From assembly GCA_002348905.1 (NCBI GenBank), contig DEBW01000083.1, positions 1,523 to 10,420 on the forward strand: DNA of 8,898 nucleotides, in the 5' to 3' direction. Within the stretch, counting starts at the first letter, position 1; each line of letters opens with the position of its first letter. A program made the position numbers and the translations under genes. The notes under the pieces are model-generated. The model did no database searches. It worked only from the letters and a program-made list of their open reading frames with translations, and had not been told where the DNA came from. The DNA is from Ruminococcus flavefaciens (lineage in GTDB: Bacteria; Bacillota; Clostridia; Oscillospirales; Ruminococcaceae). Of this stretch, positions 6,294-8,898 are shown in pieces.

Positions 6294-6326
6294 CAGGCGC
6301 ATAGAAAAATATGCGCCTGTTTTTTT
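6294..6326 (+). terminator. Intrinsic terminator after cdaR
   Basis: A perfect 10-bp stem (CAGGCGCATA 6294-6303 with TATGCGCCTG 6310-6319) with loop GAAAAA is followed by seven T (6320-6326). It begins 5 nt after the cdaR stop, and the tepA promoter begins 2 nt after it ends. Confidence 0.94.
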
Positions 6327-6327
6327 A

Positions 6328-6356
6328 TTGACTTTACACAAAAAATGTTATATAAT
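6328..6356 (+). promoter_or_regulatory. SigA promoter for tepA-ftsK
   Basis: TTGACT (6328-6333) and a perfect TATAAT (6351-6356) are spaced exactly 17 nt. The expected start is near 6363, giving a leader of about 66 nt before the ATG at 6429. Confidence 0.88.
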
Positions 6357-6428
6357 AATAATGTATACACTGACGTATTACGGGGATAATATCCGTGAAA
6401 TACATTTAATGCGTAAGGAGTATACACT

Positions 6429-7094
6429 ATGGAGAACGAAAAGGAAAAGAACGTTTACGATACAGATATATCACAGCAGAATCCAAAGCATCTTATACAC
6501 TGTCTTACTGTTATCGGACAGATAGAGGGACACTATGTACTTTCGGAGCAGAACAAGACTACACGCTATGAACATATCATACCGGCTCTCCTTGCTGTTG
6601 AGCAGGACAGGAGCGTTGAAGGACTTATGATAATCCTGAATACTGTCGGCGGTGATGTTGAAGCAGGTCTTGCCATTGCTGAACTTATCGCAGGAATGAA
6701 AACTCCGACAGTATCTCTTGTGGTCGGCGGAGGACATTCTATAGGTGTACCTCTTGCGGTAAGCGCAAAGACCTCTTTTATAGTGCCGTCTGCTTCAATG
6801 ACTATCCACCCTGTACGCATGAACGGTACTGTCTTAGGTGTACCTCAGACGCTTTCCTACTTCGATAAAATGCAGGACAGGATAGTTGACTTTATTACAC
6901 GTAACAGTAATGTCCGTGAAGACGTTTTCAGAAAGCTCATGATGAATACTGAGGAACTTGTCATGGATGTAGGATCAGTAGTTGAGGGCGAAAAAGCTGT
7001 CAGTATAGGTCTTATCGACAAACTTGGCAGTCTCGGCGATGCACTGGACTGTCTTTATGAAATGATAGAGAATACAGAAGAACGATACAGATAA
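6429..7094 (+). CDS. tepA: TepA-like ClpP-family serine protease
   Basis: This 221-residue cytosolic protein has the ClpP/crotonase fold of the TepA (YmfB) branch. The conserved NTVGGDVEAGLAIAE segment (71-85) is the oxyanion and helix region. The catalytic triad is visible: S104 in GGGHSIGVPLA, H127 in MTIHPVRM, and probably D180 in VMDVGSVVEGEKA. The closing GEKAVSIGLIDKLG is the typical ClpP-like ending. There are no membrane helices or signal peptide. The Bacillus homologue has been linked to degradation of small acid-soluble spore proteins during outgrowth, and earlier to protein secretion; the substrate here is unknown. TAAGGAG at 6414-6420, 8 nt before ATG, sets the start. It lies 16 nt upstream of ftsK, the same order as tepA-spoIIIE in Bacillus, which supports the TepA assignment over true ClpP. 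A housekeeping ClpP is less likely because no clpX is beside it and the motifs differ. Confidence 0.88.
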   Translation: MENEKEKNVYDTDISQQNPKHLIHCLTVIGQIEGHYVLSEQNKTTRYEHIIPALLAVEQDRSVEGLMIILNTVGGDVEAGLAIAELIAGMKTPTVSLVVGGGHSIGVPLAVSAKTSFIVPSASMTIHPVRMNGTVLGVPQTLSYFDKMQDRIVDFITRNSNVREDVFRKLMMNTEELVMDVGSVVEGEKAVSIGLIDKLGSLGDALDCLYEMIENTEERYR

Positions 7095-7110
7095 ATTATG
7101 GAGGATATAA

Positions 7111-8898
7111 ATGCCTGCAAAAAAGAAAAAGCCGCCTATGGGAGCTGAATTCCGTGATGATGAATACACTTCCAAGGGCAAGCCTGTGAAGAAAAAAGAA
7201 CCTAAAGAAAAAAGCGGAGCTAAAGAAGCTCCTGTGCCTAAAGCAGCGAAAGCTCCGAAGGAGAAAAGCAGTAAAGCTCCGGAAACGGAAGAAAACGATA
7301 ACATTTACAACAGCCGTACTGTATCTGTACTGCTGTTTGCAGCCGGAGTGCTTGTCGCACTTATGACTTTTATTCCCGGTACTGCCGGCTGGAATGCCAT
7401 ACATAAATTTATGCTCGGACTTTTCGGCATTGCTGCGTTTTTTGTGCCGGCGATACTGATATACACCTCGGTGCTCATCGGACTTGAAAAAGGTCGTGAC
7501 AATGTTACGAGAAAGGCTGTAATAGGCATTATAATGACGCTGCTGACCTGCTCTGCATTACAGGTGTTCATGGTCGGAGAAGTGCCGGGGCATACTTTCT
7601 CTGAGAATGTTTCACAGATATACAAGGACGGTACAAGACTGATCGGCGGAGGTATAGCCGGTCTGCCTATATCAGGACTTCTCCTTGCACTTCTCGGAAA
7701 AATGGGAGCACGTATAGTTGCTGTACTTCTGTTTTTCGTGCTGTGGATGCTGCTTACGAATAAGGGTATCATAGAATTTTTCCAGATGATCGCAAAGCCG
7801 TTTTCCTTTATCGGCGACTTTTTCAGCGGAAGCGGATACGAGATAGTTGACGATGATGAAGATGATGACGACGATGATGACGAGGGAGATATCTTAGACC
7901 GTGACGTTATCACTGCTGACAGGAAAATGATAAACGTCAGGGAGGAATTTTTCAGCGATAAGGACGCTCTCGGAATAGGTGACGACCTCGCTGCTCAAAA
8001 TAGCGGTATTGCAGATATACCGGCTGAACCTCCTCAGAGCGAGGAGGAAGAATTCAGTATGTTCTTCGATATGCCTGTAAATGAGGAAGTGCCGGATGTA
8101 CCGGCTGATGTGCCTGCATTTGCACCGCCTGTACCGGCAGAAGAAGCTCCGGCAGAAGAACCTGACTTCGACCTTGAAAGGCTCATAACCCGTGCTGCTG
8201 AGATCAAGGCAAAGCGTGACAATGCTGTTGCTCAGGAGAAAGAAGAGGAAAAAGAGCCGGAAGTACAGGCTTCGGCATACGTACTCCCAAGCATTGACAT
8301 TCTTACTCAGCCGAACAATAACTCCAACAGCAATGAGGCTGCTGCTGAAATGCGTGAAAAGGCTGAGACTATCGAAAATACCCTCAAAAGCTTCGGCGTA
8401 GAGGTCAAGATGCGTAATATTTGCAGAGGTCCTTCTATTACACGTTATGAGGTACAGCCGGGAGCAGGCGTTAAAGTCTCGAAAATAAAGGGACTTGAAG
8501 ATGATATAGCTCTTTCGCTTGCGGCTCAGGGTGTACGTATAGAAGCTCCTATACCCGGAAAGGCTGCTATCGGTATAGAAGTGCCGAATATAAACAAGGA
8601 TATGGTAACTCTCCGTGAGATACTTGAATCTTCGGAATTTAAAAGTTCAAAGAGCAAGCTTGCTTTTGCAGTCGGCAAGGACATTGCCGGTAATTCAATA
8701 GTCGGCGATATCACGAAGATGCCGCACGTTATTATTGCCGGTACTACCGGTTCAGGTAAGTCTGTCTGCACACGTTCCATAATCATGAGCATACTCTACA
8801 ATGCAACTCCGGACGAGGTAAAGCTCATACTCATTGATCCGAAGGTAGTTGAATTCAAGGTATTCGACGGTATACCGCATCTGCTCATACCTATCATA
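7111..8898 (+). CDS. ftsK: FtsK/SpoIIIE DNA translocase, 3' truncated by the window end
   Basis: The open frame continues without a stop to the last base (596 codons visible), so the C-terminal part is missing. FtsK/SpoIIIE pumps double-stranded DNA across the division or spore septum using ATP. A highly basic N-terminus (Lys-rich, 1-55) precedes about four to five membrane helices (about 70-88, 101-123, 134-154, 176-195, 199-216). An acidic tract (D247-E258, almost all Asp) and an Ala/Pro/Glu-rich linker (about 300-405) follow. The motor then starts with the alpha domain (about 408-500; GPSITRYEVQPGAGVKVSKI is diagnostic). The beta domain has Walker A GTTGSGKS (544-551, K550) and Walker B LILIDPK (572-578, D576). 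The gamma (DNA-reading) domain would lie outside the window. GGAGG at 7100-7104 lies 6 nt before the ATG. It shares the tepA promoter. FtsK and SpoIIIE cannot be told apart without the rest of the protein and its genome context. Confidence 0.95.
   Translation, partial: MPAKKKKPPMGAEFRDDEYTSKGKPVKKKEPKEKSGAKEAPVPKAAKAPKEKSSKAPETEENDNIYNSRTVSVLLFAAGVLVALMTFIPGTAGWNAIHKFMLGLFGIAAFFVPAILIYTSVLIGLEKGRDNVTRKAVIGIIMTLLTCSALQVFMVGEVPGHTFSENVSQIYKDGTRLIGGGIAGLPISGLLLALLGKMGARIVAVLLFFVLWMLLTNKGIIEFFQMIAKPFSFIGDFFSGSGYEIVDDDEDDDDDDDEGDILDRDVITADRKMINVREEFFSDKDALGIGDDLAAQNSGIADIPAEPPQSEEEEFSMFFDMPVNEEVPDVPADVPAFAPPVPAEEAPAEEPDFDLERLITRAAEIKAKRDNAVAQEKEEEKEPEVQASAYVLPSIDILTQPNNNSNSNEAAAEMREKAETIENTLKSFGVEVKMRNICRGPSITRYEVQPGAGVKVSKIKGLEDDIALSLAAQGVRIEAPIPGKAAIGIEVPNINKDMVTLREILESSEFKSSKSKLAFAVGKDIAGNSIVGDITKMPHVIIAGTTGSGKSVCTRSIIMSILYNATPDEVKLILIDPKVVEFKVFDGIPHLLIPII

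Noticed and set aside
6328..6525. 65-residue plus-strand ORF overlapping tepA
   Set aside because: It starts inside the promoter, has no ribosome site, and overlaps the well-supported tepA in another frame.
7305..7913. Long minus-strand open frame opposite ftsK with a Ser-rich stretch
   Set aside because: It is the antisense shadow of the ftsK Asp codons; it has no family resemblance or ribosome site.

Overview
The window reads as chromosomal DNA of a cellulosome- or amylosome-forming Firmicute, most likely a Ruminococcus-type Oscillospirales bacterium. The evidence is a dockerin-ended protein followed by a secreted cohesin-dockerin scaffoldin, consensus SigA-type promoters, strong GGAGG ribosome sites, and core Firmicute gene pairs (cdaA-cdaR, tepA-ftsK). 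The genus is inferred from module style and was not tested by any search. All real genes lie on the + strand.

Region 1 (1-2341) is the extracellular polysaccharide-degradation part. It holds the last 81 codons of a dockerin-bearing protein, a strong terminator, an AT-rich regulatory gap, and a 558-residue secreted scaffoldin. The gap carries a tandem 12-nt repeat and an almost perfect extended -10 promoter. The scaffoldin has a signal peptide, three cohesin-like modules (the last two a clear duplication) and a C-terminal dockerin, and ends at another strong terminator. The two dockerins carry different residues at the positions that usually set cohesin choice, so they probably bind different partners.

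Region 2 (2342-3888) starts with a pair of REP-like palindromes in inverted orientation. A promoter and a two-gene operon follow: a 70-residue DUF3343 (putative Se/S carrier) protein whose end overlaps a class-V aminotransferase-fold cysteine desulfurase by 4 nt. They probably act together in mobilising or delivering sulfur or selenium.

Region 3 (3889-6326) is the cyclic-di-AMP module. A promoter and a roughly 160-nt leader with possible RNA structure precede cdaA (membrane diadenylate cyclase) and the 4-nt-overlapping cdaR (YbbR-domain regulator). A strong terminator closes the unit directly after cdaR, so the glmM gene that often follows is absent here.

Region 4 (6327-8898) has a near-consensus promoter driving tepA (ClpP-like serine protease) and then ftsK/spoIIIE (DNA translocase). 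The translocase runs off the window's end just after the Walker B motif. This order matches the tepA-spoIIIE neighbourhood of Bacillus.

I found no tRNA, rRNA, CRISPR array, transposase or phage gene. The least explained items are the structured cdaA leader, the tandem repeat upstream of the scaffoldin promoter, and the inverted palindrome pair.
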